From positions 3,162,001 to 3,226,000 of the forward strand of contig NZ_CP126260.1 in assembly GCF_003234365.2 (NCBI RefSeq): 64,000 bases of DNA, given 5' to 3'. The stretch comes from Curtobacterium sp. MCJR17_020. Lineage in GTDB: Bacteria; Actinomycetota; Actinomycetes; Actinomycetales; Microbacteriaceae. Position numbers and translations under genes: made by a program. How positions within the stretch are numbered: the first letter of the stretch is position 1; each line of letters begins with the position of its first letter. The notes beneath the pieces were generated by a model. That model was not told the origin of the DNA. It saw only the letters and a program-made list of their open reading frames with translations, and made no database searches. Positions 26,360 to 34,722 of this stretch are shown here, piece after piece.

Positions 26360-27354
26360 CAAGCGCGGGCTCCGATCGTGGTGGTCCAGGTGGCTGCGGC
26401 ACCTGCGCCGCGGAGTGCGGCCGCGATGCGGTCCGCGTGGTCGTCGTCCGTGGCGAGTGCGAGCACGCACCCGCCCCGCCCGCCGCCGGTCAGCTTCGCG
26501 CCGAGGGCGGCCGCAGCACGTGCGGCGTCGACGAGCCGGTCCAGGTCGGCACTCGACACGTCGAGTGCGCTGAGCAGGTCGTGCGCGGCGTCCATGGTGA
26601 CACCGAGCCCCTGTGCGTCGCCAGCCTCGAGTGTCCCCCGCGCCTGCCGCGCGAGTTCGCCGATCCGGTGGATGACGCCGTCGACCGCCGCCGGGTCCTG
26701 GTCGTGCCGTTCCCGCACGGCCGCGACGGCCTGCCGGGTGTGGCCGGGGACGCCGGTGTCGGCGACGACGAAGGTGAAGCGGGCACCGAGCGCGACGGGC
26801 TCGATGCGGCCACCCTCGAACCAGACCGGCACCGCGGCGACGACCCCGCGGGCGTCGAGGCCCGACGGTCGGCCGTGTGCGACGCGCTCGCACTCCTGGA
26901 TGAGGTCGTGGTGGGTCTCGGCGTCGAGGGTCTCGCCCAGCGCGTCCGCGACGGCTGCCGTGACGGCCGCGGCGACCGCTGCGCTCGAGCCCATGCCACG
27001 GGCGGTGGGGACCTCGCTGTCGACCCGGACGTGGAAGTGCCGGTCGGTCACACCGAAGTGCCGCAGCGTCGCCGTGACGGCGGTGACCGTCGGCATCACG
27101 GCCGCGGGTGCGAGGTCGAGCGGGCCGGTGTGCACCGTGGACTCGAGGGTGTGCCCGACGGTGGTGCCGGCGGCCTCGTCCGCCCCGGCGCTGACCGGGC
27201 TCACCGTCGCGACGACCCGTGCGTCGAGCACCGGCAGGACGAGAGCGGGTGCGCCGTAGACCACGGCGTGCTCACCGATCAGGATCGTCTTGCCGTGGGA
27301 CGACGCCGATCCGTTGCCGGGGGTCGTGGTGGTGTCGAGGTGGGTGCTGGTCAT
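26359..27354 (-). CDS. mvaK1: Mevalonate kinase
   Basis: 331 residues, GHMP kinase. 'GKTILIGEHAVVYGAPALVLP', 'ARGMGSSAAVAAAVTAAVAD', 'GRPSGLDARGV' and 'AKLTGGGRGGCVLAL' match mevalonate kinases. It is the first gene of the five-gene mevalonate operon. A TAGGCT on the minus strand (27373-27368) lies 13 bases before the ATG and may be the -10 of a short-leader operon promoter. Confidence 0.93.
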   Translation of the reverse strand: MTSTHLDTTTTPGNGSASSHGKTILIGEHAVVYGAPALVLPVLDARVVATVSPVSAGADEAAGTTVGHTLESTVHTGPLDLAPAAVMPTVTAVTATLRHFGVTDRHFHVRVDSEVPTARGMGSSAAVAAAVTAAVADALGETLDAETHHDLIQECERVAHGRPSGLDARGVVAAVPVWFEGGRIEPVALGARFTFVVADTGVPGHTRQAVAAVRERHDQDPAAVDGVIHRIGELARQARGTLEAGDAQGLGVTMDAAHDLLSALDVSSADLDRLVDAARAAAALGAKLTGGGRGGCVLALATDDDHADRIAAALRGAGAAATWTTTIGARA

Positions 27355-27425
27355 CGTGGGTCACGTCAGCCTAACCGTCCGGGCCGTCGGCGTGTTCGTC
27401 GTGACCTGAGCATCCGCTGCGATGA

Positions 27426-27455
27426 GTTGTGCACAACCGGGTTGCGTGACAGGCT
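27426..27455 (+). promoter_or_regulatory. ohrR promoter with overlapping palindromic operator
   Basis: Perfect palindrome GTTGTGCACAAC (27426-27437) overlaps a possible -35 TTGTGC (27427-27432). CAGGCT (27450-27455) follows after 17 bases as -10 and ends 6 bases before the ATG, so the mRNA is probably leaderless. The site suits autoregulation by OhrR. Confidence 0.55.
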
Positions 27456-27461
27456 GATGCC

Positions 27462-27920
27462 ATGCCCGTGACCGACGAGATGGTGTGCTTCTCCCTCTAC
27501 GCAGCGAGCCGCGCGACCACGCAGGCGTACCGCACGATGCTCGAGCCCTGGGGCCTGACCTACCCGCAGTACCTGGTACTCGTCACCCTGTGGGTCGAGG
27601 GCGACCAGACCGTCTCGAGCCTCGGGGAACACCTGCAGCTCGACTCCGGCACTCTCTCGCCACTGCTCCGCCGCATGGAGCAGAGCGACCTGGTCCGCCG
27701 TGAGCGCCGCAGCAGCGACGAGCGCCTCGTCACCGTGACCGTGGGTGACCGCGGGCGCGAGCTCCGGTCCGAGCTGAGCGGCATCCCCGCACGCATCGCC
27801 GCCGGCATGGGCCTGGCCGACGAGCGGGCCGCCGCCGAACTCATCGCGACCCTGCACCGGCTGACCGAGACGATGCACGCCGCGGTGGACGCCCCCGATC
27901 GCGCCGTCACGGACCACTGA
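27462..27920 (+). CDS. ohrR: OhrR-type MarR-family peroxide-sensing repressor
   Basis: 152 residues. The N-terminal 'MVCFSLYAASRATTQAYR' carries the reactive Cys9 typical of OhrR, oxidised by organic hydroperoxides to release DNA. A winged HTH follows ('LGEHLQLDSGTLSPLLRRME', wing 'RRERRSSDERLVTVTV'). It is directly upstream of ohr and has its own palindromic operator. Confidence 0.92.
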   Translation: MPVTDEMVCFSLYAASRATTQAYRTMLEPWGLTYPQYLVLVTLWVEGDQTVSSLGEHLQLDSGTLSPLLRRMEQSDLVRRERRSSDERLVTVTVGDRGRELRSELSGIPARIAAGMGLADERAAAELIATLHRLTETMHAAVDAPDRAVTDH

Positions 27921-27941
27921 CCCCACGAAGGAAGGAACACC

Positions 27942-28364
27942 ATGGAAACCCTCTACACCGCCGAGGCCCTGGCCACCGGCGAAGGCCGCAACGGCCACGT
28001 CGCCACGAGCGACGGCACGGTCGAGTTCGACCTCGCCATCCCGAAGGAGATGGGTGGCTCCGGCAACGGCGCCAACCCCGAGCAGCTGTTCGCCGCCGGC
28101 TACGCCGCCTGCTTCCACTCCGCGCTGCAGGGTGTCGCCCGCAGCCAGAAGGTGAAGATCACCGACTCGTCCGTCGGCGGTCGCGTGTCGATCGGCCCGA
28201 ACGGCAACGGTGGCTACCAGCTCGCCGTCATGCTCGAGGTCGTCATCCCCGGCCTGGAGCACGACCAGGCCCAGGCCCTCGCCGACGCAGCCCACCAGGT
28301 CTGCCCGTACTCGAACGCGACCCGCGGCAACATCGACGTCACCATCGTCGTCTCGGAGGACTGA
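27942..28364 (+). CDS. ohr: Organic hydroperoxide resistance protein Ohr
   Basis: 140 residues, full length, of the OsmC/Ohr family. The redox pair is Cys57 ('GYAACFHSAL') and Cys121 ('HQVCPYSNATRGN'), with the Arg of the active site in the first third. It reduces organic hydroperoxides using a dithiol donor (lipoyl proteins in known cases). It lies 21 bases after ohrR with a GAAGGAAGGAA ribosome binding site. Confidence 0.95.
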   Translation: METLYTAEALATGEGRNGHVATSDGTVEFDLAIPKEMGGSGNGANPEQLFAAGYAACFHSALQGVARSQKVKITDSSVGGRVSIGPNGNGGYQLAVMLEVVIPGLEHDQAQALADAAHQVCPYSNATRGNIDVTIVVSED

Positions 28365-28367
28365 CCC

Positions 28368-29363
28368 ATGAGCACCACCCCCACCACCATGCGCGCCGTC
28401 GTCCACGAGACCTTCGCCGAGCCCGCCGACGTCCTCGAGGTGCAGGAGCGCCCCGTCCCGACGCCCGGCGCCGGCGAGGTCCTCGTCCGCACGGTCCTCT
28501 CCCCCATCCACAACCACGACCTGTGGACCGTCCGCGGCACCTACGGCTTCAAGCCCGAGCTGCCCGCAGCATCCGGCACCGAGGCGCTCGGTGTCGTCGA
28601 GGCCCTGGGCGAGGGCGTCACGAACCTGACGGTCGGCCAGCGCGTCGCCGGCGGCGCCTTCGGCGTCTGGGCCGAGTACTACACCGCGAACGCCGCCGGA
28701 CTCGTCCCGGTTCCGGACGCGATGTCCGACGAGGCCGCCGCACAGCTCGTCTCGATGCCGTTCAGCGCGATCAGCCTGCTGCACTCGCTCGACCTGCACG
28801 AGGGCGACTGGCTGATCCAGAACGCCGCGAACGGCGCGGTCGGCCGCATGGTCGCCCAGCTCGGCGCAGCCCGCGGCATCAACGTCATCGGCCTGGTGCG
28901 TCGCGCCGCCGGTGTCGAGGAGCTGCGCGAGCAGGGCATCGAGCGCATCGTCGCCACCGACGCGGACGACTGGAAGGACCAGGTCGCCGCGATCACCGGA
29001 GGCGCTCCGATCGTCGCCGGCGTCGAGTCCGTGGGCGGCAAGGCCGCCGGCGACATCGCATCGGTGCTCGGCGAGAACGCCACCCTCGTCGTCTTCGGCG
29101 CGATGGCGTCGCCCACGCTCGAGATCCCGTCGGGCAAGGTCATCTTCGGGCAGCTCACCGTGAAGGGCTTCTGGGGCAGCGTCGTCAGCAAGACGATGCC
29201 GGCCGAGACGAAGGGGCAGCTCTTCGGTGAGCTCATCACCCGCGTGCTCGACGGCTCGCTGACGCTCCCCGTCGCCGAGACCTTCGCCTTCGAGCAGGTC
29301 CGCGACGCCGTCCGCGCCTCGGACACCGCCGGCCGCGTCGGCAAGGTGCTCCTGCGCCCGTGA
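28368..29363 (+). CDS. Medium-chain zinc-type dehydrogenase / quinone-oxidoreductase-like protein
   Basis: 331 residues. MDR fold with 'RAVVHETFAEPADVLEVQE', 'IHNHDLWTVRGTYG', substrate-channel 'GGAFGVWAEYY' and Rossmann 'NAANGAVGRMVAQLGAA'. The structural zinc Cys cluster is absent, as in quinone oxidoreductases and trans-2-enoyl reductases. Only 3 bases separate it from ohr, so it is co-transcribed under OhrR control and may reduce carbonyl or enoyl products of lipid peroxidation (inference). Confidence 0.82.
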   Translation: MSTTPTTMRAVVHETFAEPADVLEVQERPVPTPGAGEVLVRTVLSPIHNHDLWTVRGTYGFKPELPAASGTEALGVVEALGEGVTNLTVGQRVAGGAFGVWAEYYTANAAGLVPVPDAMSDEAAAQLVSMPFSAISLLHSLDLHEGDWLIQNAANGAVGRMVAQLGAARGINVIGLVRRAAGVEELREQGIERIVATDADDWKDQVAAITGGAPIVAGVESVGGKAAGDIASVLGENATLVVFGAMASPTLEIPSGKVIFGQLTVKGFWGSVVSKTMPAETKGQLFGELITRVLDGSLTLPVAETFAFEQVRDAVRASDTAGRVGKVLLRP

Positions 29364-29374
29364 CGCGACCACAG

Positions 29375-29422
29375 GACGGACGGGAGGCCCGGTGCCAGCT
29401 GGCACCGGGCCTCCCGTCCGTC
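29375..29422. terminator. Bidirectional terminator, GACGGGAGGCCCG family
   Basis: Perfect 22-base stem (29375-29396 / 29401-29422) with AGCT at the tip. It separates the convergent dehydrogenase and sugar porter genes. Confidence 0.87.
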
Positions 29423-29454
29423 TGTGCGCGCGATCACCGCGCCACGTGCACGAC

Positions 29455-30912
29455 CTAGCCGCGCGACGCCTTCTGCGGGACGGTGAAGATGTTGCCGGTG
29501 GTGACGCCCTCTTCCACTTCCTCGAGGGTGCGACCGCGGCTCTCCGGCACGAACTTCCAGATGAAGAGCAGCGCGAGCAGACCGACGATCCCGAATCCGA
29601 AGAACGTGCCCGTGATGCCGGTCGCGGCGACGATCGTCGGGAAGTACAGCCCGAGGAACGCGTTCGCGATCCAGAGGCAGAACACCGAGATGCCCATGCC
29701 GAGCGCGCGGATCTGGGTCGGGAAGATCTCCGACAGCACCACCCACACGGCGATGTTGAGGAAGGTCTGCATCGAGCCGACGAACGCGACGACGAGGAAC
29801 AGGATCACCCACGGGCGGGCCGGATTGCCCTCGGGCAGCGCGACCGAGGCGATGCCGATCAGGAAGTGGCAGACCGTCGTCAGCGAGAACCCGATGATCA
29901 GGGTCGTCCGGCGGTTGATCTTCTCCATGTTGTACAGCGCGATGACGCCACCGACCACGGCGATCACGCCGGGGGCGATGTTGGCGATGAGGGCTGCCGA
30001 CGCCTGGAACCCGGACTCGATGAGCACGGTCTGCCCGTAGTACATGATCGAGTTGATGCCGGTGAGCTGCTGGGCGACGCCGAGCCCGGCACCGATGAGC
30101 ACGATGCGGATGAGCCACTTGTTCCCGCGCAGCGTCTGCCATCCGCTGACGCGATCTTCCTTCGCCTCGAGGTCGTTGCTCCGCTTGATGTCGTCGAGCT
30201 CGGCGGTCGCACGCTCCGTGGTGCGGACCTGCTGCAGGACGGACAGCGCTTCGTCGTACCGCCCCTTCGACGCGAGCCAACGCGGCGACTCCGGCACCCG
30301 GAGCATGCCGACGAAGAGTGCGATGGCGGGGAGCGCACAGACGGCCAGCATGACGCGCCAGACGCCGTTGCCCTCACCCCACAGGTTGCCGATGATGGCG
30401 TTGACCACGAACGCGGCGAGCTGCCCGATCACGATCATGAGCTCGTTGCGGCCGGACAGCGAACCGCGGATCTCGAACGGGGCGAGTTCGGCGAGGAACA
30501 CCGGGACGACGGTCGATGCCCCACCCACCGCGAGGCCGAGGAGCACACGACCGACGACGATCACTCCGAACGTCGGTGCGACGACGCAGATGAGCGTGCC
30601 GAGGAAGAACGTCACGGCGAGGGCGATGATCGTCTTGCGACGGCCCCACCCGTCGGCGATGCGACCGCCGAGCATGGCACCGATCGCGGCGCCGAACAAC
30701 AGGGAGCTGGTGACGACGCCCTCGGTGAAGTTCGTGAGACCGAGCTCGGCCTTCATCGGGTTCAGGGCACCGTTGATGACACCGGTGTCGTACCCGAAGA
30801 GCAGCCCACCGAACGTGGCGACCAGGGCCAGGACGCCGAGGCGGCGTCGGTGCGGTCCGGTCCCGATCGGGGGCAGTGCGACAGTCGGGGCTGTCGGCTT
30901 GATGTCGACCAT
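29455..30912 (-). CDS. Sugar porter (MFS, SP family)
   Basis: 485 residues, twelve predicted helices. SP-family signatures are clear: 'GGLLFGYDTGVINGAL', 'GRIADGWGRRKTI', 'PESPRWLASKGR', 'QQLTGINSIMYYG' and 'VPESRGRTLEEVEE'. It imports a sugar or inositol by proton symport; the exact substrate cannot be read. Start ATG 30912 has GAAGGAG 7 bases upstream. A strong promoter with inverted repeats lies upstream, so expression is probably regulated. Confidence 0.92.
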   Translation of the reverse strand: MVDIKPTAPTVALPPIGTGPHRRRLGVLALVATFGGLLFGYDTGVINGALNPMKAELGLTNFTEGVVTSSLLFGAAIGAMLGGRIADGWGRRKTIIALAVTFFLGTLICVVAPTFGVIVVGRVLLGLAVGGASTVVPVFLAELAPFEIRGSLSGRNELMIVIGQLAAFVVNAIIGNLWGEGNGVWRVMLAVCALPAIALFVGMLRVPESPRWLASKGRYDEALSVLQQVRTTERATAELDDIKRSNDLEAKEDRVSGWQTLRGNKWLIRIVLIGAGLGVAQQLTGINSIMYYGQTVLIESGFQASAALIANIAPGVIAVVGGVIALYNMEKINRRTTLIIGFSLTTVCHFLIGIASVALPEGNPARPWVILFLVVAFVGSMQTFLNIAVWVVLSEIFPTQIRALGMGISVFCLWIANAFLGLYFPTIVAATGITGTFFGFGIVGLLALLFIWKFVPESRGRTLEEVEEGVTTGNIFTVPQKASRG

Positions 30913-30956
30913 TCGGTGACTCCTTCGTCGGTGATCGCGCTTCAGTGCGTGCACCG

Positions 30957-31006
30957 ATGGTAACCCGAATCCATGTCCTGTCAATTGGACATTCTGTCGT
31001 CAGGAC
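30957..31006 (-). promoter_or_regulatory. Sugar porter promoter with operator-like repeats
   Basis: On the minus strand a consensus TTGACA (30984-30979) is followed after 16 bases by TACCAT (30962-30957). Dyads TGTCC / GGACA (30974-30978 / 30987-30991) and GTCCTG / CAGGAC (30975-30980 / 31001-31006) overlap the -35. This suggests repression by a sugar-responsive regulator not in the window. Confidence 0.6.
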
Positions 31007-31070
31007 GATTGGATCGGTCCACATAAGGCCTGATCAGAACGGGAGCGGTCCAACGGGCCCCGTTCGACCG

Positions 31071-31604
31071 TCAGGACTCGTCGGGCTCCGGGCTGTCCCC
31101 CAGCACGTCACCGAGCGACGGCATGTCCGCGCCGTGGTCGGTGTAACGCCGCACGGTCCGACGGGCAGCGGCGCTCGCAGCACCGGACAGCGCCGGGTTG
31201 CGCCGCGCAGCATCGGCAACGCGGCCCGCGTGCCCCGCGGTCGAGAGCAGGACGTTCGCCAGTGCCCGGGCGTCGCCGCGCTCGGGCACCCCGGTCACGG
31301 TCCACGCCGTGCGCACCTGGGCGTCGGGCGTCACACCGCGTCGCGTGCCCATCCGGTGCCAGTCGGACAGCACGCCCTCGGTCCGGGAGGCCGCACGGTC
31401 GGCCTCGCCCGCTCGACGGCGCGCGGCGTCGCGTGCAGCGGACTCGCTCGCGCCCTCGACCGTGTCGTACCGGTCGGTGAGGCCGTCGGCCCGGCGCCGG
31501 ACACTCTCCGCCCGTTCACGAGCAGCGCCGTCGTCACCGCCTTCTTCTGCGATGCGGGCGGCGTGCGCGGCGGCAGCCGCGGCGAGGATCTCCGAACGCT
31601 CCAT
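31071..31604 (-). CDS. Ala/Arg-rich protein of unknown function
   Basis: 177 residues from the ATG at 31604 (an in-frame ATG at 31634 is possible). Nearly all helical, rich in Ala, Arg and Glu, with heptad-like patterns ('AARERAESVRRRADGLTDRYD', broken by short loops) and no membrane segment. I recognise no family. It stands alone between the sugar porter promoter and the LysM lipoprotein. Confidence 0.6.
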   Translation of the reverse strand: MERSEILAAAAAAHAARIAEEGGDDGAARERAESVRRRADGLTDRYDTVEGASESAARDAARRRAGEADRAASRTEGVLSDWHRMGTRRGVTPDAQVRTAWTVTGVPERGDARALANVLLSTAGHAGRVADAARRNPALSGAASAAARRTVRRYTDHGADMPSLGDVLGDSPEPDES

Positions 31605-31742
31605 GGCCTCGACGGTAGCCGTTCCGACCGACACCGGCCACCGCCGCTCCGTCCGGTACGCGGTACGTCTGCAGACACAGGACGGAGGCGCTGCGTTCGC
31701 CCCGGGGACACCGCGCGCTTAGCATCGAGCTGAGGGGGAATC

Positions 31743-32645
31743 ATGCACCGGACGCTCGCGATCGGGGTCGTCGTCGCGGCCGCCGTGGCACTGTCGGGGT
31801 GCTCGCTGCTGCGCGGGTCGGACCGAGCCGTCCCCGCCCCGTCCACCCCGGCGACGACGTCGACCTCGTCCGCCACGCCGACGCCGACGCCCGACGCCGA
31901 CCCGGAGGGCGACCTCCTCGAGTCGTCGGCGCACCCCCGCACGCCGACGCCGGAACCCACCGAGTCGGCGGCTCCGGCTCCGACGCTGACGCCGATCCCC
32001 GCCGGGACCGTCCTCGCCCAGGGTGACGTCGCGTCCCCGAAGGGCAGCGTGCACTTCCGGTTCCGCGTGGTCGCGGTCGGCGACGACACGTTCACCGCCC
32101 AGTACTCCGGCTTCACCTCGACCCTGCCGGTGCCGGTCGGGGTCGGCCTGTTCGACCTGCCGCGCGCGGTCGGCGACGGCCTGACCTACCCCGGCGTCGG
32201 CGACCGGACGCTCGGTGGGCCGACCAGCACGGCGACCGCGGTGGACGTCCCACTGAGCGGCTCCGGCGTCGACCCGTCGCACCTCACCACGCTCGTGACC
32301 TACTCCGCGGCGGATCCGGGGCAGGAGGTCCCGGTCGAGATCGGGGCCGGCAAGGTGCTCGCGGTGACCACCGTGCGGTGGTCCGTCCCGGCGCGGCAGA
32401 CGAACGTGCACCCGAAGGACGCCGGTGCCCGGGCGAACGCGACCGGTCCGGTCACCGCGACGACGACGGGCGGGGCGCCGCGGTCGTACACGGTCGCCCC
32501 GGACGACCTCATCGGGGACGTCGCCGCGCGGTTCGGCATCAGCGTGCGGGCGCTCGTCTGGCTCAACGAGGGCGTGCAGGTGTTCGGGACGGACCAGCAC
32601 CTCTACGAGGGGACGACGCTCAACCTCGACCCGCTCGCCCGCTGA
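31743..32645 (+). CDS. Lipoprotein with C-terminal LysM domain
   Basis: 300 residues. Lipobox LSGC with lipidated Cys20 after the helix 'TLAIGVVVAAAVALSGC'. A Pro/Thr/Ser linker (about 30-85) leads to a beta-rich central region without an obvious family, then a LysM module at about 249-297 ('SYTVAPDDLIGDVAARFGIS', 'LVWLNEG'). It likely sits on the membrane and binds peptidoglycan. TAGCAT at 31720-31725 and GAGGGGG before the ATG give the promoter and ribosome binding site. Confidence 0.8.
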   Translation: MHRTLAIGVVVAAAVALSGCSLLRGSDRAVPAPSTPATTSTSSATPTPTPDADPEGDLLESSAHPRTPTPEPTESAAPAPTLTPIPAGTVLAQGDVASPKGSVHFRFRVVAVGDDTFTAQYSGFTSTLPVPVGVGLFDLPRAVGDGLTYPGVGDRTLGGPTSTATAVDVPLSGSGVDPSHLTTLVTYSAADPGQEVPVEIGAGKVLAVTTVRWSVPARQTNVHPKDAGARANATGPVTATTTGGAPRSYTVAPDDLIGDVAARFGISVRALVWLNEGVQVFGTDQHLYEGTTLNLDPLAR

Positions 32646-32646
32646 C

Positions 32647-32740
32647 CGCGAGTCTCGGAGCGCAGGGCCCGAGACTCGCGCTCAGCGACAGTTCTCGGCG
32701 CGCGCCTCCCGAGAACTGTCGCTCACCCCGAGTCTCGGGC
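32647..32740. repeat. Compound palindromic element (copy 1)
   Basis: Two hairpins in a row: CGCGAGTCTCGG / CCGAGACTCGCG (32647-32658 / 32669-32680), then AGCGACAGTTCTCGG / CCGAGAACTGTCGCT (32684-32698 / 32709-32723), ending with another CCGAGTCTCGGG. The same modules recur at 43926-43996. It follows the lipoprotein gene, so it may end transcription, but its composition suggests a dispersed genomic element. Confidence 0.75.
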
Positions 32741-32775
32741 CGCGTCCGCCCCGCGGCCAGCGCGACCGACAGACG

Positions 32776-32813
32776 AACGGGAGGCCCGTGACGGATCCGC
32801 CACGGGCCTCCCG
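32776..32813. terminator. Bidirectional terminator, GACGGGAGGCCCG family
   Basis: Stem ACGGGAGGCCCGTG (32776-32789) / CACGGGCCTCCCGT (32800-32813) with a 10-base loop, between the lipoprotein and the convergent pgi gene. Confidence 0.82.
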
Positions 32814-32833
32814 TCTCGCAGGTGGGTACCTCG

Positions 32834-34555
32834 CTACTTGCGCAGCTCCAGGTACTTCGCGATGAGCGCCTTGGTCGAGGCGTCCTGCGCGTCGAGCGCG
32901 GCCTGGTCGCCCTCGACGGCCGGCGTGACCTGCAGCGCCAGCTGCTTGCCGAGCTCCACGCCCCACTGGTCGAACGAGTCGATGCCCCAGATGGTGCCCT
33001 CGGTGAACACGATGTGCTCGTAGAGCGCGATGAGCTGGCCGAGCACGCTCGGGGTGAGCTCCGGCGCCAGGATCGACGTCGTCGGCTTGTTGCCCGGGAA
33101 GGTGCGCGCCGCGACGGTGCCCTCGTCGGTGGTGCCCTCGGCACGGACCTCGTCGGCGCTCTTGCCGAACGCCAGCGCCTTGGTCTGCGCGAAGAAGTTC
33201 GCCAGGAACAGCGTGTGCACGTCGGTGCCGGGCGCGACGCCCTTGCCGTCACCGGTCTCGTCCTTGAGCGGACGGGCCGGGTTCGCGACCGTGATGAAGT
33301 CGGCCGGGATCAGGCGGGTGCCCTGGTGGATGAGCTGGTAGAACGCGTGCTGGCCGTTCGTGCCGGGCTCGCCCCAGAAGACCTCGCCCGTCTCGGTGGT
33401 GACGGGCGAGCCGTCCCAGCGGACGCGCTTGCCGTTCGACTCCATGGTGAGCTGCTGCAGGTACGCGGCGAAGCGGTGCAGGTACTGCGTGTACGGCAGG
33501 ACCGCGTGGCTCTGCGCACCGAGGAAGTTCGTGTACCAGACGTTGAGCAGGCCCATCAGGACGGGGACGTTCTGCTCGAGCGGCGTGGTGCGGACGTGCT
33601 CGTCGATGGCGTGGAAGCCGGCGAGGAACTGCTCCCAGTTCTCCTGGCCGATCGCGACGATGACGCTCGTACCGATCGCGGAGTCGACGGAGTAGCGGCC
33701 GCCCACCCAGTCCCAGAACCCGAAGGCGTTCTCGGGGTCGATGCCGAAGGCCTCGACCTTGTCGAGCGCGGTGGACACGGCGACGAAGTGCTTCGCGACG
33801 GCGTTCTTCTTCTCGTCGTCACCGGCGTCGGTCAGGCCGAGCCGCTCCCACAGCCACTGGCGTGCGAGTCGCGCGTTCGTCAGGGTCTCGAGGGTGCCGA
33901 AGGTCTTCGACGCGACGATGAACAGCGTGGTCTCGGGGTCGAGGTCCACGGTCTTCTCGTAGATGTCCGCCGGGTCGATGTTCGACACGAAGCGGGCTTC
34001 GAGCCCGGCCTGCACGTACGGCTTGAGTGCTTCGTAGACCATGACGGGGCCGAGGTCGGACCCACCGATGCCGATGTTGACGACGGTCTCGATGCGCTTG
34101 CCGGTGACACCGGTCCACGAGCCGTCACGCACCTGCGACGCGAACGCGTAGACCTTGTCGAGCGTGGCGTGCACGTCGGCGTCGACGTCCTGGCCGTCGA
34201 CGGTCAGCGGCGCCGCCGGGACGAGCCCCTCGGTCGCCTTCGGGCGGCGGAGCGCGGTGTGCAGGACGGCGCGGTCCTCGGTGACGTTGATGTGCTCACC
34301 GGCGAGCATCGCCTGGAAGCGCTCGGCGACGCCGGTGTCCTTCGCGACCTGCAGCAGCGCCGCGAGGATCTCGTCGGTGACGAGGCCCTTCGACAGGTCC
34401 ACGGTCAGGTCGGCGGCCTGGAAGGTGTACTGCTCGGCACGGCCGGGGTCGCTGTCGAACCACCCGCGCAGGTCAGGGGTGAAGCCGGCGGCGATGCCGT
34501 CCAGCTTCTTCCAGCCTTCGGTCGATGTGGGGTCGACGGGAGCGGATTCGGTCAC
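32834..34555 (-). CDS. pgi: Glucose-6-phosphate isomerase
   Basis: 573 residues, long bacterial/eukaryotic-type PGI. It interconverts glucose-6-P and fructose-6-P. Signatures: 'VVNIGIGGSDLGPVM', 'FIVASKTFGTLET', 'GRYSVDSAIG', 'GEPGTNGQHAFYQLIHQGT' and 'FDQWGVELGKQLA'. The GTG at 34555 is chosen because AGGAGG lies 6 bases upstream; no better ATG exists. Monocistronic by context. Confidence 0.96.
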   Translation of the reverse strand: MTESAPVDPTSTEGWKKLDGIAAGFTPDLRGWFDSDPGRAEQYTFQAADLTVDLSKGLVTDEILAALLQVAKDTGVAERFQAMLAGEHINVTEDRAVLHTALRRPKATEGLVPAAPLTVDGQDVDADVHATLDKVYAFASQVRDGSWTGVTGKRIETVVNIGIGGSDLGPVMVYEALKPYVQAGLEARFVSNIDPADIYEKTVDLDPETTLFIVASKTFGTLETLTNARLARQWLWERLGLTDAGDDEKKNAVAKHFVAVSTALDKVEAFGIDPENAFGFWDWVGGRYSVDSAIGTSVIVAIGQENWEQFLAGFHAIDEHVRTTPLEQNVPVLMGLLNVWYTNFLGAQSHAVLPYTQYLHRFAAYLQQLTMESNGKRVRWDGSPVTTETGEVFWGEPGTNGQHAFYQLIHQGTRLIPADFITVANPARPLKDETGDGKGVAPGTDVHTLFLANFFAQTKALAFGKSADEVRAEGTTDEGTVAARTFPGNKPTTSILAPELTPSVLGQLIALYEHIVFTEGTIWGIDSFDQWGVELGKQLALQVTPAVEGDQAALDAQDASTKALIAKYLELRK

Positions 34556-34722
34556 TTCGGTCCTCCTGGGATCACGTTCGAGACGTACAGCCCGCAGGTC
34601 ACCGCACCAGTGCGTCGCGGACCGTCTTCGAGCGTAGTGCCGTCGGCACCGTGGTGCGCACCGCCGGACGGGAGGCACGGGGTGCGTTCGCTGCGCGCGT
34701 CACGTCCGGCGGGTGGTCGGCC

